In this document: piece after piece, positions 51,874-60,204 of the stretch | How the letters are laid out: each line of letters starts with the position of its first letter | Numbering within the stretch: the stretch's first letter is position 1 | Notes under the pieces: generated by a model | Told to the model about the DNA's origin: nothing | Databases searched by the model: none | The model's input: only the letters and a program-made list of their open reading frames with translations | Translations under genes and position numbers: made by a program | Assembly (NCBI RefSeq): GCF_005116505.1 | Contig: NZ_SWBR01000001.1 | Location: 1,054,001-1,118,000 of the forward strand | DNA from: Pedobacter polaris | GTDB lineage: Bacteria > Bacteroidota > Bacteroidia > Sphingobacteriales > Sphingobacteriaceae | DNA: 64,000 nt | Direction of reading: 5' to 3'

Positions 51874-52725
51874 ATGAAACTAAGTAATAAAATATTAATC
51901 GCTTTTGCATTGGCACTAATTTTAATTCCGGTTTTAGGGATGGTAATTGTTTCTGCAACAAAGTACAAAACTGGAGATAATAAACATATAATGTCTCACC
52001 TAGATAGCTTTAGTGCTACATCTAAAAATATGACAAGTATTCCGTTATCAAGCTCATTTGAATCGGTAAATATTGCAGATGCTAAAGCTTTGCAGTTAAA
52101 TATTCATTTTGTAAAGGATTCAAAGTACGGAGTAAAAATTCCGAGCCATTTGAAAGACGTATTAAGTGTAAATGTTGATGCCAGTGGAACATTGCAAATT
52201 GTAGTTAAAAATAACACAAATAATGAAGGGTATTATACGACAATTGCTGTTTACTCACCAAGTATTAAAAGTCTAAATGTAGCCAAAGCCAATGATGTAA
52301 ATGTTTCTGCCATTGCTGATAGCCTAAGTTTAAATATTCAAAAGTCGGGTTCAGTTTCTTTTGATCACGCTACCAAAATTAATCAATTGAGCGTTAAAAC
52401 TGAAGATTTAGCTAGTCTATATTTTAGAGAGGCTAAGATTAAATCAATCAGCTTAGATTTGCATAATACAAATTTGAAAAGTGAATTGAACTCTTTTGAC
52501 AATGTGTCAATTGCTACTTTTGGTAAATGTAAAGTTGAACTTATTGGAAGTTATGATCAAATAGAAAGAAAATACACCATTAATAATTTGACCTTGAATA
52601 CAAATGGTATTGCCGATGTGAAATTGGAGAACATTAAAGTCGCTAATTGTTCGGGCAAACTTTCTAATGAAACTCTGGTACAAATGCCAGCTGTTAACTT
52701 AAATCAAATGTTTAATAAGAAATAA
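51874..52725 (+). CDS. DUF2807 (GIN-domain)-like exported protein
   Basis: 283 aa from ATG 51874. N-terminal span (about 6-26). The remainder is a repetitive beta-helix (LNVAKANDVNVSAIADSLSLNIQKSGSVSF) as seen in the DUF2807/GIN 'head' domain of Bacteroidota. Co-transcribed with the GntR-ABC operon (4 nt gap). It may be a periplasmic partner of the transporter. Function is unknown. Confidence 0.75.
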   Translation: MKLSNKILIAFALALILIPVLGMVIVSATKYKTGDNKHIMSHLDSFSATSKNMTSIPLSSSFESVNIADAKALQLNIHFVKDSKYGVKIPSHLKDVLSVNVDASGTLQIVVKNNTNNEGYYTTIAVYSPSIKSLNVAKANDVNVSAIADSLSLNIQKSGSVSFDHATKINQLSVKTEDLASLYFREAKIKSISLDLHNTNLKSELNSFDNVSIATFGKCKVELIGSYDQIERKYTINNLTLNTNGIADVKLENIKVANCSGKLSNETLVQMPAVNLNQMFNKK

Positions 52726-52734
52726 AAAGTAAAG

Positions 52735-52805
52735 CGTCATTGCGAGCAAAGCGAAGCAATCTTTCCTACTGATAGATTGCTTCGTTGTTCCTCCTCGCAA
52801 TGACG
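52735..52805. repeat. 71-bp double-hairpin repeat (CGTCATTGCGAG family)
   Basis: Outer arms CGTCATTGCGAG (52735-52746) / CTCGCAATGACG (52794-52805), perfect over 12 bp. Inner arms CGAAGCAATCT (52752-52762) / AGATTGCTTCG (52774-52784), perfect over 11 bp. It separates two convergent genes and may also terminate transcription. Confidence 0.85.
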
Positions 52806-52813
52806 TAATTATT

Positions 52814-54301
52814 TTAAATTTTTGTACTCCTCATAAACTCAATACTCACTTTAATATCGGTTGATAAAATTCTATCAGCCTCATTAAAGGAAACAACTTT
52901 ACGATAATCACTCACTAAATTTTCAATTTTAATCGATGATTTTTCTGGTAATCTTAATTCTAGTGCTTGGCTTGCTGTTAGAAGTTCTATAGCCAAAATT
53001 CGTTCTACATTATCGCAAACGCGTAAACATTTTGTTGCCGCATTGGCACCCATACTCACATGGTCTTCTTGTCCATTGCTACTTACAATGCTATCAACAG
53101 ACGCAGGTGTACACAACTGTTTATTTTCGCTAGCAATTGATGCAGCGGTGTATTGTGTAATCATTAATCCAGAATTTAACCCTGCATTTTTAACCAAAAA
53201 TGGCGGCAAACCTCGGGTTCCAGAAATCAATTGAAATGTTCTTCTTTCAGAAATGGATCCAAGTTCGGCCAATGCCAAACATAAAAAGTCTAATGTTAAA
53301 GCCAAGGGCTGCCCATGAAAATTTCCGGCAGAAATAATTAGATCTTCATCTGGAAAAACATTTGGATTGTCAGTTACAGAATTCATTTCTGTTTCAAAAA
53401 CTGATTGGATATAATTGATACTATCTTTACTTGCTCCATGCACCTGCGGGACACAACGAAAAGAATAGGGGTCTTGTGTTTGTTTGCCTTTTCTAGCAAT
53501 TAATTCGCTTCCAGCAAGCCAGTCATAAATATTTGCTGCGGTTTCAACTTGACCTTTGTGTGGCCTGATGATATGGCTCAAAGTTAAAAACGGATCTATT
53601 CTACAATCAAATGCATCAATAGAGATGGCAGCAATTGCATCAGCCCAAGCCGAGAATTTTTGAGCTTTCAGTAAGCAAAAAGTTCCGTAAGCACTCATAA
53701 ATTGTGTTCCATTTATTAATGCTAAACCTTCTTTACTTTGTAGGGTTAAAGGCTGCCAATTCAGCTTTTTATTTAATTCAGCACTGCCGATTTTTTGATT
53801 TTCATACCAAACTTCTCCCTCGCCAATTAAAGGTAAAGCTAAATGAGCCAAAGGAGCTAAATCTCCAGATGCGCCTAATGAGCCTTGTGTATAAATTACG
53901 GGTAATATATCATTATTGTAAAAATCTACCAAACGTTTAACAGTTGTTAAAGCAATGGCAGAATGCCCATAACTTAAGGATTGTATTTTAAGCAAAAGCA
54001 TCAGCTTTACAATCTCTTTTGGAACTTCTTGGCCCGTTCCACACGCGTGAGATAAGAGTAAATTGTGTTGTAGTTGAGTTAAATTTTCGGCTTCGATTTT
54101 AACGTTTTGAAGATAGCCAAAACCTGTATTTATGCCATAAATTGGATCTTCGTTATTACTTAATTTATCATCTAAATACTTTCTGCATTTTTCAATGCGT
54201 TCAATAGCAGAAGTAGATAAGGTAAGCCTTTGCTGTCCCTCGATTATTTCTTTAATAACACTAAGTGATAATTGGTCAGAACCGATTTGGTAGTCTTTCA
54301 T
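52814..54301 (-). CDS. hutH: Histidine ammonia-lyase
   Basis: 495 aa from ATG 54301. A start at 54322 would fall in the promoter -7 box. It converts histidine to urocanate with the self-made MIO cofactor; the MIO triad Ala-Ser-Gly is visible in GSLGASGDLAPLAH. Also QEDHVSMGANAA and GINTGFG. Homotetrameric and cytoplasmic. The next enzyme, hutU, is at 44895. Transcribed from its own promoter. Confidence 0.97.
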   Translation of the reverse strand: MKDYQIGSDQLSLSVIKEIIEGQQRLTLSTSAIERIEKCRKYLDDKLSNNEDPIYGINTGFGYLQNVKIEAENLTQLQHNLLLSHACGTGQEVPKEIVKLMLLLKIQSLSYGHSAIALTTVKRLVDFYNNDILPVIYTQGSLGASGDLAPLAHLALPLIGEGEVWYENQKIGSAELNKKLNWQPLTLQSKEGLALINGTQFMSAYGTFCLLKAQKFSAWADAIAAISIDAFDCRIDPFLTLSHIIRPHKGQVETAANIYDWLAGSELIARKGKQTQDPYSFRCVPQVHGASKDSINYIQSVFETEMNSVTDNPNVFPDEDLIISAGNFHGQPLALTLDFLCLALAELGSISERRTFQLISGTRGLPPFLVKNAGLNSGLMITQYTAASIASENKQLCTPASVDSIVSSNGQEDHVSMGANAATKCLRVCDNVERILAIELLTASQALELRLPEKSSIKIENLVSDYRKVVSFNEADRILSTDIKVSIEFMRSTKI

Positions 54302-54319
54302 AAATTTTATTTGGTGCCT

Positions 54320-54353
54320 CAAAAGTATAAATAATGCTCACATATTAACACAA
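54320..54353 (-). promoter_or_regulatory. hutH promoter
   Basis: Minus strand: TTG (54353-54351), 23-nt spacer, TACTTTTG (54327-54320). Transcription would start near 54313, 12 nt before the ATG. Confidence 0.55.
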
Positions 54354-54393
54354 TTGCTAGTAACGATTGTTTTCCTTGTTTACAATTTCCCTT

Positions 54394-55383
54394 ATGATGA
54401 AGAATTATTTCCTATTGGTACTTTCTTTTTTTACAATTATTACTGTCGCAAAAGCTCAAAAACAAGATACGCTATCTATTACACTAGAAAATGTAAAGTA
54501 TGTATATCCTGTTAGGTTTCTAAATATTACGGACGAAGGTCAAGATCTTAGAATGGCATACATGGATGTTGCGCCAACAGCTAAAAATAATGGTAGAAGC
54601 GTAATGTTATTTCATGGCAAAAATTTTGGCGGTTATTATTGGACGAACGTTATCAAAGCTTTATCCGCTGAGGGTTATCGGGTAATTGTTCCAGATCAAA
54701 TTGGTTTCGGAAAATCTTCAAAAGCATTTATCCATTATAGTTTTCATCAATTGGCCGCATGGAATAAACAGTTATTGGATAGCTTAGGTGTTCAAAAAGC
54801 CTCAGTGCTTGGGCATTCAATGGGAGGAATGTTAGCTGTTAGATTTGCATTACTTTATCCAGATAGAACTGAGAAATTATTATTAGAAAACCCAATTGGT
54901 TTAGAGGATTATAGAAAGTTTGTACCTTATATAAATACTGAACAGCAATATAAGACAGAATTAAAATCCACAGCAGAAAGCATTAAGAAATATTACCAAA
55001 ATTCTTATTTCACAGCATGGAAACCAGAGTATGATGAATTAGTTCGAATTGCCGCTGGTGTAACTTTTAGTGCCGATTATCCTAGATGGGCGAAAGTTGC
55101 CGCAATGACATTTACCATGATTTATGAACAACCTGTAGTGCATGAGTTTGTGAATATCAAAGTGCCAACGGTTTTATTCATTGGAAGGGAAGATAAAACA
55201 ATTGTAGGGAAAGGTCTATTAAGCCCTAGTGAACAAGCAAAGCATGGACAATATAAGGTTTTAGGAAAAGAAACAGCTGCTAAAATTCCTGGAGCAAAGC
55301 TGATTGAGTTTGAAAATTGCGGACATATTCCTCATTTAGAAATACCTAATGAATTTCTAGTAGCTCTTATGAAGAATATTTAA
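54394..55383 (+). CDS. Secreted alpha/beta hydrolase
   Basis: 329 aa (ATG at 54394 or 54397). Signal peptide (ending VAKAQ). Alpha/beta hydrolase with oxyanion segment LFHGKNFGGYYW, nucleophile elbow GHSMGGMLAVRFALLYP, Asp in VLFIGREDKTIVG and His in FENCGHIPHLE. It resembles the proline-iminopeptidase/esterase-like branch. No specific substrate can be given. Divergent from hutH. Confidence 0.87.
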   Translation: MMKNYFLLVLSFFTIITVAKAQKQDTLSITLENVKYVYPVRFLNITDEGQDLRMAYMDVAPTAKNNGRSVMLFHGKNFGGYYWTNVIKALSAEGYRVIVPDQIGFGKSSKAFIHYSFHQLAAWNKQLLDSLGVQKASVLGHSMGGMLAVRFALLYPDRTEKLLLENPIGLEDYRKFVPYINTEQQYKTELKSTAESIKKYYQNSYFTAWKPEYDELVRIAAGVTFSADYPRWAKVAAMTFTMIYEQPVVHEFVNIKVPTVLFIGREDKTIVGKGLLSPSEQAKHGQYKVLGKETAAKIPGAKLIEFENCGHIPHLEIPNEFLVALMKNI

Positions 55384-55443
55384 ATTTTGTTCAGTCTGAA
55401 CTATTTTTTGTTTTAATCCGTTAGTCTAGATTGTCTGTTAGTC

Positions 55444-55487
55444 GAGATTTGTAATCTCAACTTTATTACTGCGGATTTTTAATCCGC
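55444..55487. repeat. Two tandem hairpins (GAGATT and GCGGATT)
   Basis: GAGATT-TGT-AATCTC (55444-55458), then GCGGATT-TTT-AATCCGC (55471-55487). They lie between convergent genes and are related to the ACGGATT hairpin at 30509. Confidence 0.7.
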
Positions 55488-55491
55488 AAGA

Positions 55492-56505
55492 TTAACTCTC
55501 CAATATTTCTAACTGCGTCAAAATATCTTCTTCTGTAATGGGATAAGGAATATCATTAGCTATGTTTTGATAAACAGCTTCAAAAATACCTGGATAATTT
55601 CCTTTTTCTGAAGCAACAGTTTCAGTTATTCTACCCCCATCTTCAGTAACTAAGGTAAGCTTCCCAGCGTCCTTGACATGCTCAATGCCATAATTTTCTT
55701 CGGTAGGTTTCATTCCCTTTAACAATTGGGCCTCTTGTACATCTGCATGATTTTTACTGAAAGAGCCCATCATTCCGTTTATTATAAAGGCATCTTTAAT
55801 ATCTGCAACCAACATACTTGCAGTTAAAAATACATTTAGTTCATTTGGGTAGGTTAATTGAATAGCGAAATAATCATCCACCTTTGTATCTGCACGATTT
55901 TTACTCAATATTTTATTGAATTTTTTTGGTTTACCAAATAAAGCAATTGCCTGATCTAGGAGATGAGGGCCCAAATCATATTGTAAACCCGTTGCTTCTA
56001 CTAACTCTTCCTTAAACGCTTTTGGACTTATTTCATTTCTATACCTATCATAGCGAAAATGAACTTCTACTAACTTGCCAAGCTTACCACCTTCAATCAC
56101 TTTTTTAACAGCATTGAAGCCACTATCGTATCTCCTGTTTTGATAAACTAATGCCTTTTTGTTGAGGCTTTTTGCCAAGGCAAATAACTCTTTCGCCTGT
56201 TCGGTTGTAGCTGTAAAAGGTTTTTCGACTAAAATATGCTTGCCAGCTTTTAACGCTTGTTTTGCATATTCGTAATGTGTATTATTTGGCGTATTAATGA
56301 TTACTAAATCTATAGCATTATCATTAAGCAATTCATCAACACTGTTGTAGCTTGTTATTTCTGGATAGTCTTTTTGTGCAAGTTTATGATTTCTTTCTAC
56401 AATCCCTTTTAAATTAAAATCAGGGTGTGTACTGATAAAAGGGGCATGAAATACTTTGCCAGACATGCCATAAGCCAATAGGCCCGTGTTGATTTTGCTG
56501 TTCAT
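55492..56505 (-). CDS. Gfo/Idh/MocA-family oxidoreductase
   Basis: 337 aa. N-terminal Rossmann fold (TGLLAYGMSGKVFHAPFI, DLVIINTPNNTHYEYAKQALKAGKHILVEKPFTAT with the EKP motif) and C-terminal substrate domain (GLQYDLGPHLLDQAIALFG). Members oxidise or reduce sugars or cyclic polyols. The close relatives named YdgJ/ScyllO-inositol-type share this pattern. A -7 box ends 4 nt before the ATG. Confidence 0.92.
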   Translation of the reverse strand: MNSKINTGLLAYGMSGKVFHAPFISTHPDFNLKGIVERNHKLAQKDYPEITSYNSVDELLNDNAIDLVIINTPNNTHYEYAKQALKAGKHILVEKPFTATTEQAKELFALAKSLNKKALVYQNRRYDSGFNAVKKVIEGGKLGKLVEVHFRYDRYRNEISPKAFKEELVEATGLQYDLGPHLLDQAIALFGKPKKFNKILSKNRADTKVDDYFAIQLTYPNELNVFLTASMLVADIKDAFIINGMMGSFSKNHADVQEAQLLKGMKPTEENYGIEHVKDAGKLTLVTEDGGRITETVASEKGNYPGIFEAVYQNIANDIPYPITEEDILTQLEILES

Positions 56506-56509
56506 AACA

Positions 56510-56517
56510 CAAAGCTA
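56510..56517 (-). promoter_or_regulatory. -7 element (TAGCTTTG), leaderless layout
   Basis: Ends 4 nt before the ATG at 56505 (spacer TGTT). Same geometry as hisS. Confidence 0.6.
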
Positions 56518-56559
56518 AAAAATTGACTTATATGTGCGTTAAACTGTTTGTCATAAAAG

Positions 56560-56567
56560 TATATTTG
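56560..56567 (+). promoter_or_regulatory. -7 element (TATATTTG), leaderless layout
   Basis: Ends 4 nt before the ATG at 56572 (spacer CAAT). Divergent from the box at 56510. Confidence 0.6.
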
Positions 56568-56571
56568 CAAT

Positions 56572-56916
56572 ATGAAGCCAGCAGAAATACACGCTAAATG
56601 GAAAGAACTACAACTAAAAATTGCTAAAGAGTTTGATTCTGATACTCCAGATTTAAAAGTAATTCTATTTTTAATTGGTGTACAAGAGCTTGGAAAAGGA
56701 CCAGGAAAGTATAGCAAAAGACAAAAGGAAGAGTTGATGCATATTGCAACTTGCCGTTTGCTTAGTGAAATGGGGTTTTATGAATTAGAAGGCTTAGACC
56801 AAGATGGTTGGCCTCATTGGAAACTTATAAAACCAGTTCCATCTTATGCTTTAATGGAGCAAGAGCTATTGCTTAAAGGTTTGGCGATTACCTATTTTGA
56901 AGACATTTATTCTTAG
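56572..56916 (+). CDS. Conserved hypothetical protein (Bacteroidota)
   Basis: 114 aa, soluble, no signal. Features include WKELQLKIAKEFDSDTPDLKVILFLIGVQELGKGPGKYSKRQKEELMHIATCRLLSEMGFYELEG. The tidy, globular composition and a promoter at exact leaderless spacing suggest a real conserved protein. I know no function. It is divergent from the Gfo/Idh/MocA gene. Confidence 0.7.
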   Translation: MKPAEIHAKWKELQLKIAKEFDSDTPDLKVILFLIGVQELGKGPGKYSKRQKEELMHIATCRLLSEMGFYELEGLDQDGWPHWKLIKPVPSYALMEQELLLKGLAITYFEDIYS

Positions 56917-57009
56917 CCAAATTATTACCACCTAAGAAACCTAAGCGCACCTTAGAAAAATTAAACATTAAGAATAGCCTTATGTCCTTCCGGTTATATC
57001 TAATATTAA

Positions 57010-57045
57010 AAAACCCTGAAGCAAATTAATGCAACAGGGTTTTGT
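57010..57045. terminator. Bidirectional terminator
   Basis: AAAACCCTG (57010-57018) / CAGGGTTTT (57035-57043), 16-nt loop, T-rich on both strands. Between the 56572 gene (+) and the OmpA gene (-). Confidence 0.8.
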
Positions 57046-57075
57046 TATTTATATAGGTAGATATAAATTTTATTA

Positions 57076-57756
57076 TTATTTGCCTTTAGTAGCAGCTTCT
57101 TTTTTCAATTGATCGTTTGCAACGATTACAATTTCAACTCTTCTGTTTTCCGCTCTACCAGTTTCAGTAGCATTGTCGCCAATTGGCTCAGCAAAACCTT
57201 TACCAATAGTAATTAAGCGAGAAGATGGTACACCTTGAGAAACAGCATAAGCTTTTACAGCAGCAGCTCTTTTCTGAGAAAGTGTCATGTTATATTCTTC
57301 AGTACCACGGCTATCAGTATGTCCGATAACTTTAATATCAGTACCTGGATATTGGTTTAAAGAAGATGCTAAACTTTGAATATTAGTTTTTGCTGCATCT
57401 TTTAACGCAAATTTATCGAAGTCGAATAAAATACCACTATCAAATTTCACAATGATACCTTCACCTTCACGAATTACCTCTGCATTTGGAATAGCATTTT
57501 GAATTTCGGCAGCTTGTTTATCCATACGTTTACCGATAAAACCACCAGCTGTACCGCCAACAGCAGCACCAATAATAGCACCTACTGCAGTATTACCTGC
57601 TTTTTTCCCGATTATACCACCAATAACGCCACCGGCAGCAGCACCTATACCAGCACCTTTTTGTGTATTTGTTAAGCTATCGCAACCAGAAAAAGTCATT
57701 GCGCCTACAGATAAGGCTATACTTAATGTTGCTATTTTGAATTTTGAAGTCATCAT
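57076..57756 (-). CDS. OmpA-family lipoprotein with glycine zipper
   Basis: 226 aa. Lipobox FSGC (C25 from the first Met). A Gly-rich zipper (about 33-75, GAGIGAAAGGVIGGIIGKKAGNTAVGAIIGAAVGG) and a C-terminal OmpA domain (about 105-220) with NIQSLASSLNQYP, GHTDSRGTEEYNMTLSQKRAAAVKAY and GRAENRRVEIVI, which binds peptidoglycan. It anchors the outer membrane to the cell wall. Pal-like YiaD-type proteins share this layout. Confidence 0.94.
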   Translation of the reverse strand: MMTSKFKIATLSIALSVGAMTFSGCDSLTNTQKGAGIGAAAGGVIGGIIGKKAGNTAVGAIIGAAVGGTAGGFIGKRMDKQAAEIQNAIPNAEVIREGEGIIVKFDSGILFDFDKFALKDAAKTNIQSLASSLNQYPGTDIKVIGHTDSRGTEEYNMTLSQKRAAAVKAYAVSQGVPSSRLITIGKGFAEPIGDNATETGRAENRRVEIVIVANDQLKKEAATKGK

Positions 57757-57822
57757 TTTAATAATATTTTTAGTTAATACTACAGCATATTCAAACGTAG
57801 TGCCAATTGTTACAAAACATCA

Positions 57823-57850
57823 CAAATAAGCTAAATTAATAGCTTATTTG
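57823..57850. repeat. 11-bp perfect hairpin upstream of the OmpA gene
   Basis: CAAATAAGCTA (57823-57833), AATTAA, TAGCTTATTTG (57840-57850). It may be an operator or part of the promoter region; purpose unknown. Confidence 0.5.
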
Positions 57851-57911
57851 TTGGGATAATGTAGATTAGCTCATGTAGACGTTTAAGTTAAAAAACTAGA
57901 TTATAAAATAA

Positions 57912-57953
57912 ATGGTCAACCTAATACCACAAATTGGGTATTTGATTGACCAT
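57912..57953 (-). terminator. Probable terminator of the rarA-DUF5687-ABC operon
   Basis: ATGGTCAA / TTGACCAT (outer 8 bp) and AATACC / GGTATT (inner 6 bp) with symmetric 3-nt bulges, 78 nt after the ABC stop, T-rich on the minus strand. Confidence 0.6.
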
Positions 57954-58030
57954 AATTCTATACAATTTGGGTTATTGGTTGCGAGTTACGCGATTGGATT
58001 TATATGCTATTTGAACAGCAACTTATAACT

Positions 58031-58729
58031 CTATTCAGCAAAATAAGCCTCTAACTCCTTTAAACTATTTTCATCAGTATGAAAATCCTTAATAATTATA
58101 CCTTTTTCTAATAAGATGATTCTGTCACAAACATCCGTTACGTGATTTAAATCATGGCTTGATATTAAAGTTGTTAATCTATGGGTTGATTTAAGTGCTT
58201 TGATATGAGATTTAAGCCTAATCTGAGTAGTTGGGTCTAGATTTGCAAAAGGCTCATCTAATACTAAAAGCTCAGGTTTTTGCATTAATGCTGCAGCAAT
58301 ACCAACTTTATTTTGATTTCCTTTCGAAAAATCTCTAATGTATTTTCCGCGATTTAAGATTTCACCATTAAAAAATTCATCATATTGGTTAAGGTATTCT
58401 TTAACATCGGCTATGCTTAAATTGTGTAGACTTCCAATAAAAATAAAATATTCTTCTGGTGTTAAATAATCGATTAGAAAACCTTCATCTAAATAAGAAG
58501 CGGTATAATTTTTCCAATCGCTATTTGTAGCAACATTAACATCTTTCGATAATATTTCTCCGCTGTCTGGCCTAATTAAATCGAGCAGCATTCTAAACAT
58601 AGTGGTTTTACCAGCCCCATTGTTACCTACTAAACCAATTGTTTCTCCTTCTCGGATGATTAGGTTGTTAATATCAACAACGGTTCTACCTCCGTAAGAT
58701 TTTTTTAATTGTTTAAATTCTAACATCAT
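58031..58729 (-). CDS. ABC transporter ATP-binding protein
   Basis: 232 aa. Walker A GLVGNNGAGKTTMFRM, signature FSKGNQNKVGIAAAL, Walker B LLVLDEPFANLD, and H-loop SSHDLNH. It begins 1 nt after the DUF5687 gene stop, so it is the ATPase of that membrane protein. Transporters of this type in Bacteroidota have no known substrate. Confidence 0.93.
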   Translation of the reverse strand: MMLEFKQLKKSYGGRTVVDINNLIIREGETIGLVGNNGAGKTTMFRMLLDLIRPDSGEILSKDVNVATNSDWKNYTASYLDEGFLIDYLTPEEYFIFIGSLHNLSIADVKEYLNQYDEFFNGEILNRGKYIRDFSKGNQNKVGIAAALMQKPELLVLDEPFANLDPTTQIRLKSHIKALKSTHRLTTLISSHDLNHVTDVCDRIILLEKGIIIKDFHTDENSLKELEAYFAE

Positions 58730-58730
58730 A

Positions 58731-60203
58731 TTATTCTCTAAAGCCTTCGGCTATTTTATATCGTTGTTTTTCAAATCTTTTAACTAATAAGTTTATCCAG
58801 AAATTACGCATTAAAAGGGTAATTAATCCGAAAATAGCAATTGCTGCTAATCCCCAATACGGTTTATTAAATATTCCAAAAGGCAAATAAATAAAAACGG
58901 GAACTAATATAAATGGTAATCCTAAAATCCACTGTGTAGCACCTACGCCTTGCCAATTAAAGCTCGCACTTTTGGTAATATCAAGTCTTTTATAATTCAT
59001 TGTAGCAAAGTAAAGTACAATTACTGTTGCAAAACCAATATTATATAAATAGGCTGCCAAATGCATTAGTAATAATTTATAACTCATAAAGCCATAAAAA
59101 CTAGCCAATATGGTAATGATGGTACAGCTAATGGTAAATAATAAAAACTTAGCTTTAATGAAATTCGTAAAATCAATTTTATTAACTAAGAGCCCATCAA
59201 AGTGTGTGCTTTGCCATGCGAACATAAACTGACCATAGGAGATGATGGTTATGCCTGTCATAAATAGAGCTGCAAAGAGCATTTTCCCAAACTCATCATT
59301 AGCTATCATTGGAGCTTTGTAAAAAATAAAGCCGTAAGCCAAAAAGGCCAACCCCATAAAAATGGAGCCACGAGAACGCTTGTGTCTTAAAATAAGTTTC
59401 AGTTCTAATGCAGCTAATTCACCAACTTTTCCAAAACGATTTAAAAAGGCATAGTCTGTGCTTACCTTTTTGTCATCCTTAGTACTTAATTCTTCTGTGT
59501 AAAGGTTAGATAATAAATAATTAGAATTGATGAAGAAAATAATCCCGGCTGCTAAAGTAAAAACTAATCCTCCAAGAGGATACTTAGCGACGGTCATAAA
59601 AATAAAGTTCGATACTGCTCTAACGGAAACAATGTTGTAATAATCTAAAGCAGCAAATACGGCTACAAAACCTATAATTAATCCAAAATAAGCAATATTA
59701 TTAATCGATTTTCTTTTTAGGTATAAGACTAAATAATTATTAAAAAATGTTAACGAGAGAATAGATACTATGTACATTAAACCAGTTAATGCCCCATAAG
59801 TAGTACCTATTTTGATAATGCTAAAAGGAATAAAAATAAATAGTGGTATGAGGTTAAAAAACGAGAACAGAGATTTAATGTTCAAGAAATTTACAATCGT
59901 TTTTTTGTTAATGTTAAGGTGTAAATACGGTATAATGCTTAATGTAGGCAATTCTTGCATTTGTGTACGAATTGCTAAATCGAATAGAAAATAATATAAA
60001 ATGAAGCCATTAAAAACCTCGATTACATTTTTACCTGGAAAGAATTTCTCGATAAGGAATCCCATCCCAAGGCCTAGTCCAATAGCAAGCACTAAGAAAT
60101 AAAGCATAAAAAAACCAAGGAGAATATTTGCAGCAATGCTTCCTGCTTTGTTTCGGCTACGCCAAAAATCTTTCCATTGATGGCTTAAAAAAGTTCTGAG
60201 CAT
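58731..60203 (-). CDS. DUF5687 membrane protein (ABC permease-like)
   Basis: 490 aa with about 10-12 spans. N-terminal LSHQWKDFWRSRNKAGSIAANILLGFFMLYFLVLAIGLG is characteristic of DUF5687. It begins 1 nt after rarA and is followed 1 nt later by its ATPase. A cell-envelope exporter role is inferred from this pairing. Confidence 0.9.
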   Translation of the reverse strand: MLRTFLSHQWKDFWRSRNKAGSIAANILLGFFMLYFLVLAIGLGLGMGFLIEKFFPGKNVIEVFNGFILYYFLFDLAIRTQMQELPTLSIIPYLHLNINKKTIVNFLNIKSLFSFFNLIPLFIFIPFSIIKIGTTYGALTGLMYIVSILSLTFFNNYLVLYLKRKSINNIAYFGLIIGFVAVFAALDYYNIVSVRAVSNFIFMTVAKYPLGGLVFTLAAGIIFFINSNYLLSNLYTEELSTKDDKKVSTDYAFLNRFGKVGELAALELKLILRHKRSRGSIFMGLAFLAYGFIFYKAPMIANDEFGKMLFAALFMTGITIISYGQFMFAWQSTHFDGLLVNKIDFTNFIKAKFLLFTISCTIITILASFYGFMSYKLLLMHLAAYLYNIGFATVIVLYFATMNYKRLDITKSASFNWQGVGATQWILGLPFILVPVFIYLPFGIFNKPYWGLAAIAIFGLITLLMRNFWINLLVKRFEKQRYKIAEGFRE

Positions 60204-60204
60204 A

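Noticed and set aside
57924-57941. ATACCACAAATTGGGTAT matches the ATACC-N8-GGTAT pattern of the kinase/regulator operators
   Set aside because: It lies in the middle of a larger hairpin (57912-57953) after an operon, and its centre is not palindromic like the others. The terminator explanation fits better.
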